From: Rhizopus sp. PT2906
Taxonomy: Eukaryota > Mucoromycota > Mucoromycetes > Mucorales > Rhizopodaceae
Direction: 5' to 3'
Length of the DNA stretch: 38,331 nt
Assembly (NCBI GenBank): GCA_025529335.1
Contig: JAMYHX010000420.1
Location: 1 to 38,331 of the forward strand
The first letter of the stretch is position 1. Each line of letters starts with the position of its first letter. Both the position numbers and the translations under genes were made by a program. This document shows, one piece after another, positions 9,354 through 19,231 of the stretch. The notes below the pieces were generated by a model. It did no database searches, was not told the origin of the DNA, and saw only the letters and a list, made by a program, of their open reading frames with translations.

Positions 9354-10458
9354 GATATGGGAAAGGGAAAGAAGAACAAGGGAAAGAAGGCAAGTTATTT
9401 GGCTTAAAAAAGTCTTTATTATGTAGCTGAATTTCAAAACCGAAAACGAAACACCATTGCCCTGTTTATATTCTACATTGCAGAAACATATGCAGCCTTC
9501 AGCAGATGGTATGTTGTTTATGATCACCATAGCTTGAATAACGAACCTACTCTTTTGAATTTACTTCAATTTTATGATAGCTCAACATAATTAATTGTTC
9601 AAAAAAGGAAAAAAAGAAGAGAGGTTTTCTCTGCTACATAGAATACGGAGATTGTTCCTTTACGTTCATTAAAGAGTGTAACATAGCATTCTTTTATAAA
9701 TAAACAATTGGATTTATATATTAATCCCTTTTTGAACAACAAAGTATAGCATACTTTTATTGTATAAATCATTACGACACTCGTCATCTCTTTCATCATA
9801 CGACTAGAGCAAACCGAGGCATCCTTCGATAGCTGGCGGACTGATTTGACTGTAGCACAAATGAGTTCTTACCTGGTAGGGTTAAAAGGGGCGTGTTCAT
9901 TAAACTTTAATAACATTCCATTGCTATTATTTATTTTTCACCAAGAACTAACAAGCATGCTTGATTATAGCTATTGTTCCCGGGAAGAAAATAGTTTGAT
10001 TTGTATAATTCATAAGCCGCATAGTCAACGTTGTTGAGTAACATTACACAAACTGATACTATGGAGTTAAACTACAGTCTCCCTAACACTGATACGAGTT
10101 TAAGGAGACATATGGAAAAGAAATAAACAGAGCCGTTTACTACATGCGATATTCAAAACCAGCTGTAGAAAATTTAAACACACGACCATTTTAACAAACA
10201 AACCCTCTTCTCTTTTGTTTATAATCAATCCAGGGTCCCCTTTCCAAAATCTATTTTTGATCTCTTTACTTTTTCTGTACAAATCATGGCTAATTTTAGT
10301 GAAATAGAATTTCTTTTTTTATACATATTCACATTAAACATGTATTTTCCTTGAGTTTGTTTCGTAAATCTAATTACACACATTTATCTGCATGTGAGGT
10401 GTAGATCAAAGGTAAACAGATTCATTATATATATATATATATATATATTTAGTCATAT
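9354..10458. other. Gene-poor spacer with one exon-like stretch
   Basis: This is mostly AT-rich. A plus-strand stretch at about 9800-9871 reads EASFDSWRTDLTVAQMSSYL with a GTAGGG site after it, which looks like a lone exon. I find no neighbouring exon or start, so it is not called. An (AT)n run lies at about 10426-10448, next to the 3' end of the RMND1-like gene. Confidence 0.4.
10426..10448. repeat. (AT)n microsatellite
   Basis: About eleven AT units, directly downstream of the RMND1-like stop codon. Confidence 0.85.
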
Positions 10459-11817
10459 TTATTTTTGTGATAAGCTGAACGCATCCAAACATGTTGTAAT
10501 GACAGCTACAACTATTTCAATGCCAATCAACCAAATCACAATCCATTCTAGCTGCTCTCCATGTGAGCTATTGAGATGATCTTTTAGCATTCCCAATAGA
10601 TCGCTAATCACATCCACACGTTGATTTAAAAGTTCTACTCTTTGTGATATTTCTAAATAACTTCGCATGGCAGTGTAGAGGGGTTCTAAGGTAGGCTCTG
10701 ACCAGAATATTTCAGGGGTATCCAAAATGTTGGATACTAAATTTACATTGATTCTCATTATAAATAGTTGTCCAATCTTTTTTGTAATGGCTGCTCTATA
10801 CATTGCTGTCAGTGGGTATATTTATTATTGTCCATTGCTATATTTACCTTGACATGTCTATATTACCACTTTCGGCCATTATTTGAGGTATATATTTTGT
10901 TTCATTTATTGTATCATCAATTAATCTTTCAAATAAAGTCATTTTGACACTTTGAGCAATTGCATGAGATATAGCTAATTTTACAAGGTAGTTGGATGGT
11001 TGACGCAGGGTGATGATATCATTATAAATACGTGGTTGAGAATTGTTGTCGTAATAAAAATAAAGCTCTTCAGTTTCGACATCATCAGGGTCTAAACATA
11101 TATACTTTAACACCCTCTTCCTATCCGTTTTGCCTTTTTTTCTTACCTAATTTCTCTTCTTCAAAAGGCTCCAATAATTTGAGTATCCTTTGTTCTTCTT
11201 TTAGCTCCATCCCCCAAAAGACAATGACACCATAGTCAAACAAAAACATTTCTGGTATTAATATTGTCGTATCTTGTTCTACTGTCTCTGTTGCTTGTGG
11301 CGGTTTTGGAGGATAAGTAAGGGCAAACTGTGTATAGAGGCTACTCTTATTTTAGTACAACATAAAAAAGAAAGAAAGCGTATACACAAACCATTCATCA
11401 AATCGTTTAGGCGTGGTTCCGTTTGTTTTTCTTTTGGATTGAAGGTATTCAGACAATCTATTCATTTGATAGGCTCTTTTTTTTGGGTTAGACAACACTG
11501 GCAGCAAAATAAAAACTTCCTTACGAGGCAGTGCAGTAGGCTGTCATTCTTAACAACTGGCCTTTATCCATGATATTTACCATATTCGTCCCTTCTTTTG
11601 TTAGCTGCGTATACACGTTTCCTTCTTTAATATGAGCCCATTGCTGTTCATTATCTTCCGGGAATAGCTTTAGTTTTTGCGAAACTTTGGTCGTACGCAT
11701 GGGCAACGTCGGCTTATTCTGTCTCTTTGTCTTGTCTGAAAAGGTGCTGTAATGAGTTGCACTAGAAGGGCCTCTTTTCAAAAGCGGTACTTTGGAATTC
11801 TGTAAGGGCTGAGACAT
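10459..11817 (-). CDS. RMND1 / Rmd1-Rmd8 (DUF155) family membrane protein
   Basis: Five exons, 11817-11525, 11475-11392, 11340-11147, 11091-10848 and 10795-10459, give 383 residues; introns are 49-55 bp and all phases close. Family blocks appear in order: PTLPMRTTKVSQKLKLFPE, 'RMTAYCTASAYQMNRLSEYL', RFDECLYTQF, FLFDYGVIVFWGM, YNDIITL, IPQIMAESG, IGQLFIMRINVNL, LDTPEIFWSEPTLEPLY, RVELLNQRVDVISDLL and HGEQLEWIVIWLI. One transmembrane helix lies near the C-terminus (LEWIVIWLIGIEIVVAVITT). Relatives include yeast Rmd1/Rmd8, fission yeast Sad1-interacting factors and mitochondrial RMND1, which supports mitochondrial translation. A mitochondrial presequence is not evident, so location is open. Several in-frame alternative splice acceptors were decided by family alignment. 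Confidence 0.92.
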
Positions 11818-12042
11818 TTTTAAGGAAAGAAAAAGATAAAGAAGAACGGAAGAAGCCGAGTTTCTTGTTCTATAACGCACATAGAACGTATATCATGACA
11901 TAATTATTAGGTATCCGACTCACCCAGATGCATTGAAGCTTTTTTTTTTTTTCTCTCTAAACACGGATACATACACACACAATATATACACAGGCAATCT
12001 AGTTGTATCAATATAATTGAAAAAAATAGTGTTTTATTTACA

Positions 12043-12297
12043 CTATGATCGTCTAGCTGCTTCTCTTTCTTGTATTTGTCTTTGTCTTGCTCGTAAGACG
12101 AGATCCTTTAATGTCTTTCCATTTTGTGTGCGTGGATCAGATCGCTCATTTAGAAAGTATGCTAATGTGCCAACAGTAACAGAGAATGCAATATCACCGT
12201 ATCTTCAAGCAATAATAAATATTTAACAGTTACATACTCCCTTGTTTATAAATGCTTACTTCGAAATGAGATACTCGTAACGTACAGGTGCTGACAT
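12043..12297 (-). CDS. NCE101-like small single-pass membrane protein
   Basis: Two exons, 12297-12260 and 12202-12043, separated by a 57-bp intron, encode 65 residues. The pattern YEYLISKYGD, hydrophobic IAFSVTVGTLAYFLNER, then GKTLKDLVLRARQRQ resembles yeast Nce101 (membrane segment followed by GRPxGHxLxEL). Nce101 was linked to non-classical export of proteins without signal peptides; the true mechanism is uncertain. The start follows an A-rich context and is the only ATG in frame. The RMND1-like gene begins 225 bp further along in the same direction. Because the protein is short the family call is moderate; the splicing and the membrane segment are firm. Confidence 0.65.
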
Positions 12298-12528
12298 TTT
12301 TGACTAAAAAAAAAGACAAGTGAACGGAGCAGACGGATGGACAGAGTTCAATTCCCGTGACTTGTCTCCCTAGTAACCACACTATCCACCGTTGTGGTTG
12401 TCTAATTCATTGTCAAAATAGCTTTACACATTAATTGAAAACTAAGGGGAAGAGACCATATATTCAAAATAGCTTCTGAAATTTGTTCCATTGATAAATA
12501 TGTATAACTGACAAGCATGAACAAAATT

Positions 12529-12588
12529 AGAAATGTTGCTAGAGCTTTTCCAGAATGACAACAAAAGGCATCAATATTTGATATAAAT
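12529..12588 (+). promoter_or_regulatory. Promoter of Pro-rich mini-gene 1
   Basis: A conserved block AGAAATGTTGCTAG (12529-12542) is followed by TGACAACAAA (12556-12565) and a TATAAAT box (12582-12588) 59 bp before the ATG. The same order and spacing recurs upstream of the two paralogous mini-genes. Confidence 0.6.
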
Positions 12589-12640
12589 ATGCTTCAACTT
12601 TTTTTGAATGTTTCTTTATTTTTTATTTTTCAAAATAAAC

Positions 12641-12721
12641 ATGATCAACAGTCCTGTGCCTGCGCCTTATCCTGTTCTTCCAAGACCTATTCCTCCTCCT
12701 CAGCCAAAGCCTAACCGATAA
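12641..12721 (+). CDS. Proline-rich micropeptide, copy 1 (26 aa)
   Basis: The ORF encodes 26 residues: it starts MINSPVPAPYPV and ends QPKPNR. Eleven residues are Pro and the net charge is about +3. It is the first of three tandem paralogues (12641, 13372, 14220) that share the Met-Ile-Asn start, a C-terminal Arg, a CGATAA/CGTTAA stop context, upstream blocks and a TATA box. A conserved GGTTCAAGCC block lies just after the stop, and AATAATAAACAC at 12801 would serve for 3' processing. There is no signal peptide or cysteine. The composition recalls proline-rich antimicrobial peptides; SH3/profilin-type ligands are another possibility. Expression is not shown by sequence, but flanking conservation makes a chance ORF unlikely. 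Confidence 0.55.
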   Translation: MINSPVPAPYPVLPRPIPPPQPKPNR

Positions 12722-12859
12722 TGCTGGTTCAAGCCTAGAGGATGCAAACCTCGTGGTTTCTTTTTTTTTTTAAGAACTTTGTTTGTTCTTTGTAAAAGCC
12801 AATAATAAACACGCTTTGATAAACAATTACCCTGATATTTGACCATAATGTGTTTCATG

Positions 12860-13260
12860 GTGTATTTTCCGCGTTCTAGCCGCCATTTTTATTTTAAGTT
12901 GTAACAACTTTTACATGAGGAACAATATCCTACTTGATTGTTCACCTTTATATTGGTGTGAGTTGCTATCGTTGAGTGACCTTTGAACAAAAGCATTTTC
13001 TTATTGAATGCTATGCTTCCATACAAAAAGACGTGAGAGTATACATAATATCCAACAACTCATATACTACCCTCAATGTAGCCATAGGGTCTTTTTTTGC
13101 TCCTCAAAATACAATTGATACTTTTCTCTTTCCTCTGGTATGTTGTCAATATACCTTTAGGTGAAAACTAAAGAGGTTTTTGATGAACTCTCATATTTGT
13201 CATCTCACAATGAACCATTTAATAATACATACGTCGGTTTGAAGGAGCGCGAACAGAAAT
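12860..13260. other. Spacer between mini-genes 1 and 2
   Basis: AT-rich, no supported ORF. A GAAAACTAA word at about 13162 also occurs upstream of mini-gene 1 (about 12438), so the duplicated unit may extend into this spacer. Distance between the first two ATGs is 731 bp. Confidence 0.4.
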
Positions 13261-13326
13261 AGAAATGTTGTTAGTCAAAGAGTTTCCTTCTAAAGCGATA
13301 ACAAAGATGCCCTGTTTTATATAAAT
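13261..13326 (+). promoter_or_regulatory. Promoter of Pro-rich mini-gene 2
   Basis: AGAAATGTTGTTAG (13261-13274), then GATAACAAAGATG, then TATATAAAT (13318-13326) 54 bp before the ATG. It matches the blocks of copies 1 and 3 in order and spacing. Confidence 0.6.
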
Positions 13327-13371
13327 TGGCCCAACTATTTCCGAGTAATCTTTTTCTTCAACGAAAACAAA

Positions 13372-13437
13372 ATGATCAACGAACCTATGCGTCCAGTTCG
13401 CCCTATCTTTCCTACAAAACCACGACCTCCCCGATAA
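13372..13437 (+). CDS. Proline-rich micropeptide, copy 2 (21 aa)
   Basis: The ORF encodes 21 residues: it starts MINEPMRPVRP and ends KPRPPR. Seven are Pro and four Arg, with a net charge of about +4. It is the most cationic of the three paralogues. TAGCTCAAGTCTC follows the stop, matching the post-stop block of the others, and GATAATAAAC occurs at about 13506. A longer antisense frame across it has no family support. Its PRP and RPPR motifs are the ones typical of ribosome-targeting proline-rich peptides. That likeness is composition only. Confidence 0.55.
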   Translation: MINEPMRPVRPIFPTKPRPPR

Positions 13438-13529
13438 TCCTAGCTCAAGTCTCAAAACGTAAATCTTGGACTTTCTTTCTGGAATGGCTATTGATTGTTG
13501 AAAATGATAATAAACATATGAATCTTCTT

Positions 13530-14110
13530 TCATCTAGCTATTAATCCTTACTTTTTTGTCATTACGCGTTTTTTATGTTATAGTATGAGTATGTGGGTGT
13601 CAATTTCCATATTTACTTTAGCCTGATCATTTATACGAACGTCAAGTATGAAAGATTATAGTCCAGGTACTCCTTCAGGCTCAATTAACATTTTACTTGA
13701 CTGATATATAGCAACATAGAAATATCATATTATTATGCCTACGTTCAAGAGAACATTGCTTGGAAAGATTGTCTCTTGTTGCTAGCTACAATAGGCATAT
13801 ACAAGCATTCACTAAAAAACACCATGTTGACTATTTCAGTATGGTTGATTGTCATGATTGGATCGTTCATTTAATAATCTTTAGGCGCTTTTATCATTCA
13901 AGGACTAGATCTTATTTCATTGTCTATCTCTCCCTTATCATGTCTTTAATTATGTCGTCATTCAGTCTGTCGACAACTTGATCTTTTGTCAATTGCAGCC
14001 CAAGTGATAAACCATGCTCAAGAGAACTTATCATCTTTTATGTACATACATATTTTCCATTCTATAGCAAGATATATGGTAATATAGGCGTGGATAGTTC
14101 ATCTCTAAAC
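13530..14110. other. Spacer between mini-genes 2 and 3
   Basis: No supported gene. A stretch at about 13770-13800 (TTGTTGCTAGCTACAAT) faintly resembles the upstream block of the mini-genes and could be a decayed extra copy, but no TATA box, MIN start or Pro-rich frame follows. Confidence 0.35.
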
Positions 14111-14116
14111 AAAAAT

Positions 14117-14177
14117 GGAAATGTTGCTAGTTAAGAGCCTCTTTCAAACTGACAACAAAGAATATCTTTATATAAAT
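14117..14177 (+). promoter_or_regulatory. Promoter of Pro-rich mini-gene 3
   Basis: GGAAATGTTGCTAG (14117-14130), TGACAACAAAGAAT (from 14150) and TATATAAAT (14169-14177) 51 bp before the ATG. Blocks and order match copies 1 and 2. Confidence 0.6.
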
Positions 14178-14219
14178 ACACTCTGTCACTTTTGAATATT
14201 CCTATATCCCCAAACAAAA

Positions 14220-14294
14220 ATGATCAACAATCCACCTTATTCTATCATTCCAGGCCCTGCACCTCCTCGTTCTCCACCAAGGCCTGCTCGTTAA
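14220..14294 (+). CDS. Proline-rich micropeptide, copy 3 (24 aa)
   Basis: The ORF encodes 24 residues: it starts MINNPPYSII and ends RSPPRPAR. Nine are Pro and three Arg, with a net charge of about +3. The post-stop block TGGCTCAAGCCTC and the signal AATAATAAACAC (about 14347) repeat those of copy 1. The body of the peptide differs between copies while the start, the C-terminal Arg and the flanks are kept, which suggests diversifying mature peptides under shared control. No signal peptide is present. Confidence 0.55.
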   Translation: MINNPPYSIIPGPAPPRSPPRPAR

Positions 14295-14884
14295 AATTGG
14301 CTCAAGCCTCTAAATGCAAGCCGTTAGTTTCTGTTTTTATTGAAACAATAATAAACACAGCATATTTCTTAATCTGAATTATGCTCAATGAATATTTTAC
14401 TTGATGAGGTACTTTTTTAAACGATCCGCACTTAGTCATCTATATGGAGTTTCCTATATAATGCATCGTTCTTATAGTTCAAACATGCATACACGCATGT
14501 ATATACATACTGCACAAAATTAAATAACAAATAGACAACCTATTCTAAATTGACATAAGGATTTAGAGAAGCTCTTTGTTCAAGTTCTCAATGGACAATA
14601 ATGTACCCCTTGTTGCTATTATTAAAGGATGAGGGTAATTTTTTCTCACACATATGTAGCTATAGCAATGATTGTCCCACATTCCAACTTTCATATGCAA
14701 CTCAGAGATGTCATTTGCCTCGGAGAAAAACTGATTCTCTTGAGTGAAGCGGGTAACACTGCTGCAACCCAATCCGATTAGAGATCGATGACGAGCGTTG
14801 TGCTCTCGCAGTGTACACTACCGTACGAGGGTACGAATGCAACCATTCGAAATTCCATTTGTTACAGAATACATGTTTAACACG

Positions 14885-14910
14885 CTTTTTTTTTTTTTAA
14901 AAAAAAAAAG
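14885..14910. repeat. T13-A11 palindromic homopolymer tract
   Basis: C, then 13 T, 11 A and G form a perfect snap-back or nucleosome-excluding sequence. It may be a decayed retro-insertion end or simple slippage; it lies in unannotated sequence. Confidence 0.8.
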
Positions 14911-15880
14911 ATAAGCTATGCCTTATCAAGTACATTCAACCCAGTGTGTGACGTTAAACCAAAACATGAGGACAGTTTACAAAAAGAAGTTACTGTATTA
15001 GATAAGCTAATTTGTTTATCCAAAGATATCTTCTATAATCACCTTTACAGAAATAAAAACGTATGATATCCAACCATTGCCATACTACGGGATTTAGCTA
15101 TGCTGTTGCTATTTTGAAAACAAGCCTTGTGTTTGTAATAGGCTGGTTCAAATGATACATTGCTTTACATCTATCCGCGTGATGTTTACATTCTATCGTT
15201 GATTGTTTCTTTGCGAGCTCTCTATGGCAAAGGCCGAGATCAAGGCGAATCCATCACTTAGATGATTTGCAATATTCTGAGGCTGTGCCGGCCTCCCAAC
15301 TAAACCACTGTCTATATTAAATGAAGCATTAACTGTTATAACTCCTTCAGAATCTCATTTTTTTTGGCCGTGTAACTGTACGCGCGAGAGATAGACTGTA
15401 TTTCTCACTTATGCAAGAACGAATTTCTTCAGAGACGGGTTCTTAAATTCAGAAAAGAACACTTTTCAGTGCAACATTGGCGATTGCTGTTGGCTGTCTA
15501 TGATGTTAACGATAGATCATGTATATTCTTCCCTGAGATTGCTTTTATTGATCATTTTTAAAACAGATTTTCGCCAAGAAACATTTATACTTTCATTCCA
15601 ACCTATAATCAGTACTGCGAGCTGATGCTTTCAAACTTTCCTCTTGAACTGAAGTGATGAAAACAACACCAATCTACTCCAAACGTAGCTGTTACACATT
15701 CTACTGGAAAGAGTATCTTTATGTCCTCTAGGCTAATGAAATGGTTATATATATTTTTGAAGACAAAAGTAAGACTTGGGCAGTCTATGTTTACAAACCA
15801 ATTTAATTTGAACTAATTAAAAGCTAATAACAATAACATATTTCTCTTTCCTATCAATGTGTCTCTCATGAGCTGCAAAA

Positions 15881-15991
15881 ATGTCTCAATTATCTGAAAA
15901 ATCGCCTCATAAAATTCTCGACCAGTTTCTCAACGTACTTTGTGTAGTATTCTTTCTCTCTCTTGTTTGTTTTTCATTATTTTCTTTGTAG
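15881..15991 (+). CDS. Possible small hydrophobic ORF (uncertain)
   Basis: An ATG in a good context (AAAAATG) opens 36 codons: a polar start (MSQLSEKSPHKILDQFLN) and a hydrophobic end (VLCVVFFLSLVCFSLF) that could be a membrane helix. The second half is also a textbook intron, GTACTT to a pyrimidine tract and TTTGTAG, so the true product may instead be the short polar peptide. No homologue is recognised. Low confidence. Confidence 0.2.
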   Translation: MSQLSEKSPHKILDQFLNVLCVVFFLSLVCFSLFSL

Positions 15992-17084
15992 AGCGGGGAG
16001 ATCTGATTTTTTCTAAAAAAGTATAGTTTTACCACTTTTAGCAAAAGATGGAACGTGAGTACCATAGAGAAAATATACTTGAAAAGGCTTAATGTACACC
16101 ATGCATATATCTTGATTCATACGGTCTGCGCCGTGTGTTGTATCAGTCATTTTGTAGGCATATGATACCACTTGATGAAAGTAACACAACATATTTGATC
16201 ACTGCAAGTTTAATAGATAAGCATTATTTATTAAAGTTGTACAGCATAAGGACCAAATGGGATCTCTTGTTCTAAGGATCCACAATTTACCAAATAAAGT
16301 AAAATACAATGAATTTCCTCCAAAAAAAAGCAATTCTTATGTGAATATTACAATTAAATGATGAACGATTATAAAGTGTATATTTCAGGTTTTCGGTAAA
16401 GACTTCTCCTTTTTTTTTTTTAATTGATGTAATGTAACAAGTATATGGAAATAACTATTATTTTAATACCGAATGTAACACACAACGATCAGGAGCACCT
16501 GACATTATATCTACAAAAGGACGGTTGATCGGAAATTTAGTAACAAAATGCTTCATTGCCATCATCGAGACTAAAACAAACATATGTAAGCCGTAACAGT
16601 AGCATATGGAGAAGTGAATGATGAATTCCCCGTAACAAGATCCCAATATTCAGGTCTTTAGTCAAACCATGTGACCTGAGCGATCCCTTTACTTTTCTTT
16701 TTATTTTATCTTTATCTTTGTCATTTTAAGCATTGAAATGTTGGCGGAAGAGCAGTTTTATTACGTTATATCATCTTTTTTTTTATTTGTTCCTTTTCTT
16801 TCTTTCTGTCTGCATTACCGGAGAAGAGAGTGAATATAAATTGTGGATTATTAGATGCATTTAGCGTAACTTGAAATGCGATTATTGTAGTACCACATCA
16901 GTCAATTTAATTCATTTCTTTTTTACCACGCAAATCATATTCCTGTTTCTATTTGGATAGAATGACTAAATACAGTTAAATCGATATAAACAAGGCAACC
17001 ATAAATGTATTACATTGATAACATTGAGAAATGAAAGAAAGAGAAACAGGGAAAGATTGTTTGAGAGACAGAAAAAAAAAATGA

Positions 17085-17096
17085 TATAAAAAGGGC
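17085..17096 (+). promoter_or_regulatory. TATA box of aspartic protease 2
   Basis: TATAAAAAGGGC lies 84 bp before the ATG at 17169, followed by ATTAG. It resembles the protease 1 core promoter. A purine-rich stretch precedes it. Confidence 0.65.
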
Positions 17097-17168
17097 ATTA
17101 GAAAATTCACCAAGTTCGTTTCTACATCAAACCAATTCCTTTCTTTTCTTTTTTAACACACAAATAAA

Positions 17169-18390
17169 ATGAAGTTTACCTTAATTTCTTCATGTGTGGC
17201 CATCGCCATCATGACACTCGCTGTCGAAGCTGCTCCTAACGGCAAGAAACTCAGTATTCCCTTGGCCAAGAACAATGATTTCAAGCCTAACGCCAAAAGA
17301 TCTCTCCTTAAGGCTCTTGCCAAGTACAACAAGACTCCCAAGGGTGGTGAAATCTCTCCTCAAAGCACTGGCTCTGTTCCTGTTGTTGACGTTGGCAGTG
17401 ACCTTGAATACTACGGTATTGTTACCGTTGGTACTCCTGGTGTCCAGCTTAAGCTCGACTTTGATACCGGTTCATCTGACTTGTGGTTCGGTAAAGTTTA
17501 AGACTATTATATGAAGCATCTATCTCTAACTTTATCTTTCTATAGCTTCTACTTTATGTTCCACTTGCAGCAACTCTCACACCAAATACGATCCCAACAA
17601 GTCCAGCACTTACAAGGCTGATGGCCGTCCCTGGTCCATCTCTTATGGTGATGGTTCCACTGCTAGCGGTGTCTTGGCCAAGGATACTGTCAACCTCGGT
17701 GGTCTCGTTATCAAGGACCAAACCATTGGTTTAGCCAAGCGTGAATCCAGCGCCTTCGCTGAAGATGTCATTGATGGCCTCTTAGGTCTTGCTTTCAACA
17801 GCATCACTACTGTTCGTGGTGTCAAGACTCCTGTTGACAACTTGATCAGCCAAGGTCTCATCAGTCGTCCCATCTATGGTGTCTACCTCGGTAAGGCCAA
17901 GAACGGTGGTGGTGGTGAATACCTCTTTGGTGGATACGACTCCACTAAGTTCAAGGGCCCCTTGACCACTGTTCCTATTGACAACTCTGAAGGTTTCTGG
18001 GGTGTTACTGTCAAGGGTACCAAGATTGGTAGCAAGTCAATCGGTGGATCCTTCAGCGCCATCCTTGACACCGGAACCACTCTCTTGCTTCTTCCCGATA
18101 ACGTTGCTGCCAGCGTTGCTCGCGCTTATGGTGCCTCTGATAATGGTGATGGTACTTACACTATCACTTGTGATTCCTCCAAGTTGCAACCTCTTGTCTT
18201 CACTCTTGGTTCTTCTACCTTCCAAGTCCCTGCCGATTCCCTCATTTACGAAAAGAGTGGTAGCAAGTGTATTGCCGGTTTTGCTGCTGGCGGTGACCTT
18301 GCCATCTTGGGTGACGTCTTCTTAAAGAACAACTATGTTGTCTTCAACCAACAAGTTCCCGAAGTTCAAATCGCTCCTGTTGCTCACTAA
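17169..18390 (+). CDS. Secreted aspartic protease (rhizopuspepsin type), copy 2
   Basis: Two exons, 17169-17490 and 17546-18390, with a 55-bp intron at the same codon and phase as in protease 1, encode 388 residues. The signal peptide is MKFTLISSCVAIAIMTLAVEA. The propeptide carries a KYNK motif, the catalytic sites are DFDTGSSDLW and AILDTGTTLL, and the flap is SISYGDGS. The first disulfide loop reads CSTCS where copy 1 has CTNCG. The central part (TTVRGVKTP to GLISRPI) is nearly identical to copy 1, whereas the propeptide and C-lobe differ more. Codon use is strongly biased to C/T-ending codons. It is probably an extracellular acid protease of the Rhizopus SAP family. It converges on brr2. 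Confidence 0.96.
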
Positions 18391-19231
18391 ATTATTTATT
18401 TTTAAATTCGTATTATTCTTTAATTGCGTATTGTTATTGATTAATGATACAAAATAAACTTATTTATTCTTCTATTGATACTGTATTTTTATTAATTATT
18501 GACATTAATTTTATAAAATGTTGTCATAAAATAAAAAAATTATTTGCGTAAAAAGACGACAAAGAAAAATATGTTTGAATAAAACGACATTATGTCAAAA
18601 GAGAGAGAGAGAGAGAGATAATGAGTATATGTAGAAAAAGAGAGAAAAAGTATGTTAGTATTAGAGCACATATCCTAATATTAGTTTTACTTACCACCAA
18701 GGTGCATTCTGGGGAGAGTAGCGATAACTACCCAGGATAGTTTAAACAAAAAAAAAAAAGGAACGGAGGACAGAGAGAACCCAGAGCACAAGAAGAGGCA
18801 ATTGGGAGAACGTTCCAGATATATACGCCAGAGAGCAAAGAGGGCGGGACAAGCGAGTCAGAGCAAGGACCATGAGGACAGGCTAGTTTTGATTTGTGAA
18901 TCTTTGAACACTTAAGTTAATTTCAACTCCAAGACAGCCCACCTGTTAATATTACGAAAATATTCTTGGCGACGACGAATTTACATTTCATGCAACATGA
19001 ATTTTGTTCTCACCATGGGTGTATTTATTTTCGATCACAGGCGAATTTACTTTCCGGAAAGAGTGTATAACTGTCTTTATCTTATGTAATCACAGAGAGA
19101 ACACAACTTGCTTTTCAGGGACAGAGTGTTAGCTTAAAAATAGGCAATCATCTCTTTTAAGGTCTTTTTTAACAAAATGTATGCACACACAATTTTATTT
19201 TTTTGAAATATCTTTAAGCAATACACATAGT
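18391..19231. other. Spacer between convergent protease 2 and brr2
   Basis: AT-rich at first (protease 3' flank). A (GA)n run lies at 18600-18620. From about 18740 to 18870 the sequence is purine-rich (GAACGGAGGACAGAGAGAACC). No ORF with family support was found. Confidence 0.45.
18600..18620. repeat. (GA)n microsatellite
   Basis: About ten GA units in the 3' flank of aspartic protease 2. Confidence 0.8.

Larger units (their letters stand above)
14357..17080. other. Long gene-poor region
   Basis: About 2.7 kb without a supported gene. It holds a T/A palindrome (14885-14910), a possible 36-codon ORF (15881-15991), and a coding-like minus-strand stretch at about 16458-16680 (PEYWDLVTGNSSFTSPYAT and, in another frame, NRPFVDIMSGAPDRCVLHSV) that no start or clean splice joins. 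I take the last for a decayed gene. The remaining sequence shows no strong pattern. Confidence 0.45.

Noticed and set aside
9599..9799. 66-codon minus-strand frame
   Set aside because: Low-complexity, no homologue, no promoter or splice context.
9846..10037. 63-codon plus-strand frame
   Set aside because: Only its first part looks coding; no ATG context or partner exon, and the rest is AT-rich spacer.
13219..13533. 104-codon minus-strand frame over mini-gene 2
   Set aside because: It is antisense to a unit with conserved promoter and poly(A) signals in the other direction; no recognised domain.
14741..14860. Possible tRNA (GGTACGAATGC resembling a T-arm)
   Set aside because: No matching acceptor, D- or anticodon stems could be folded around it.
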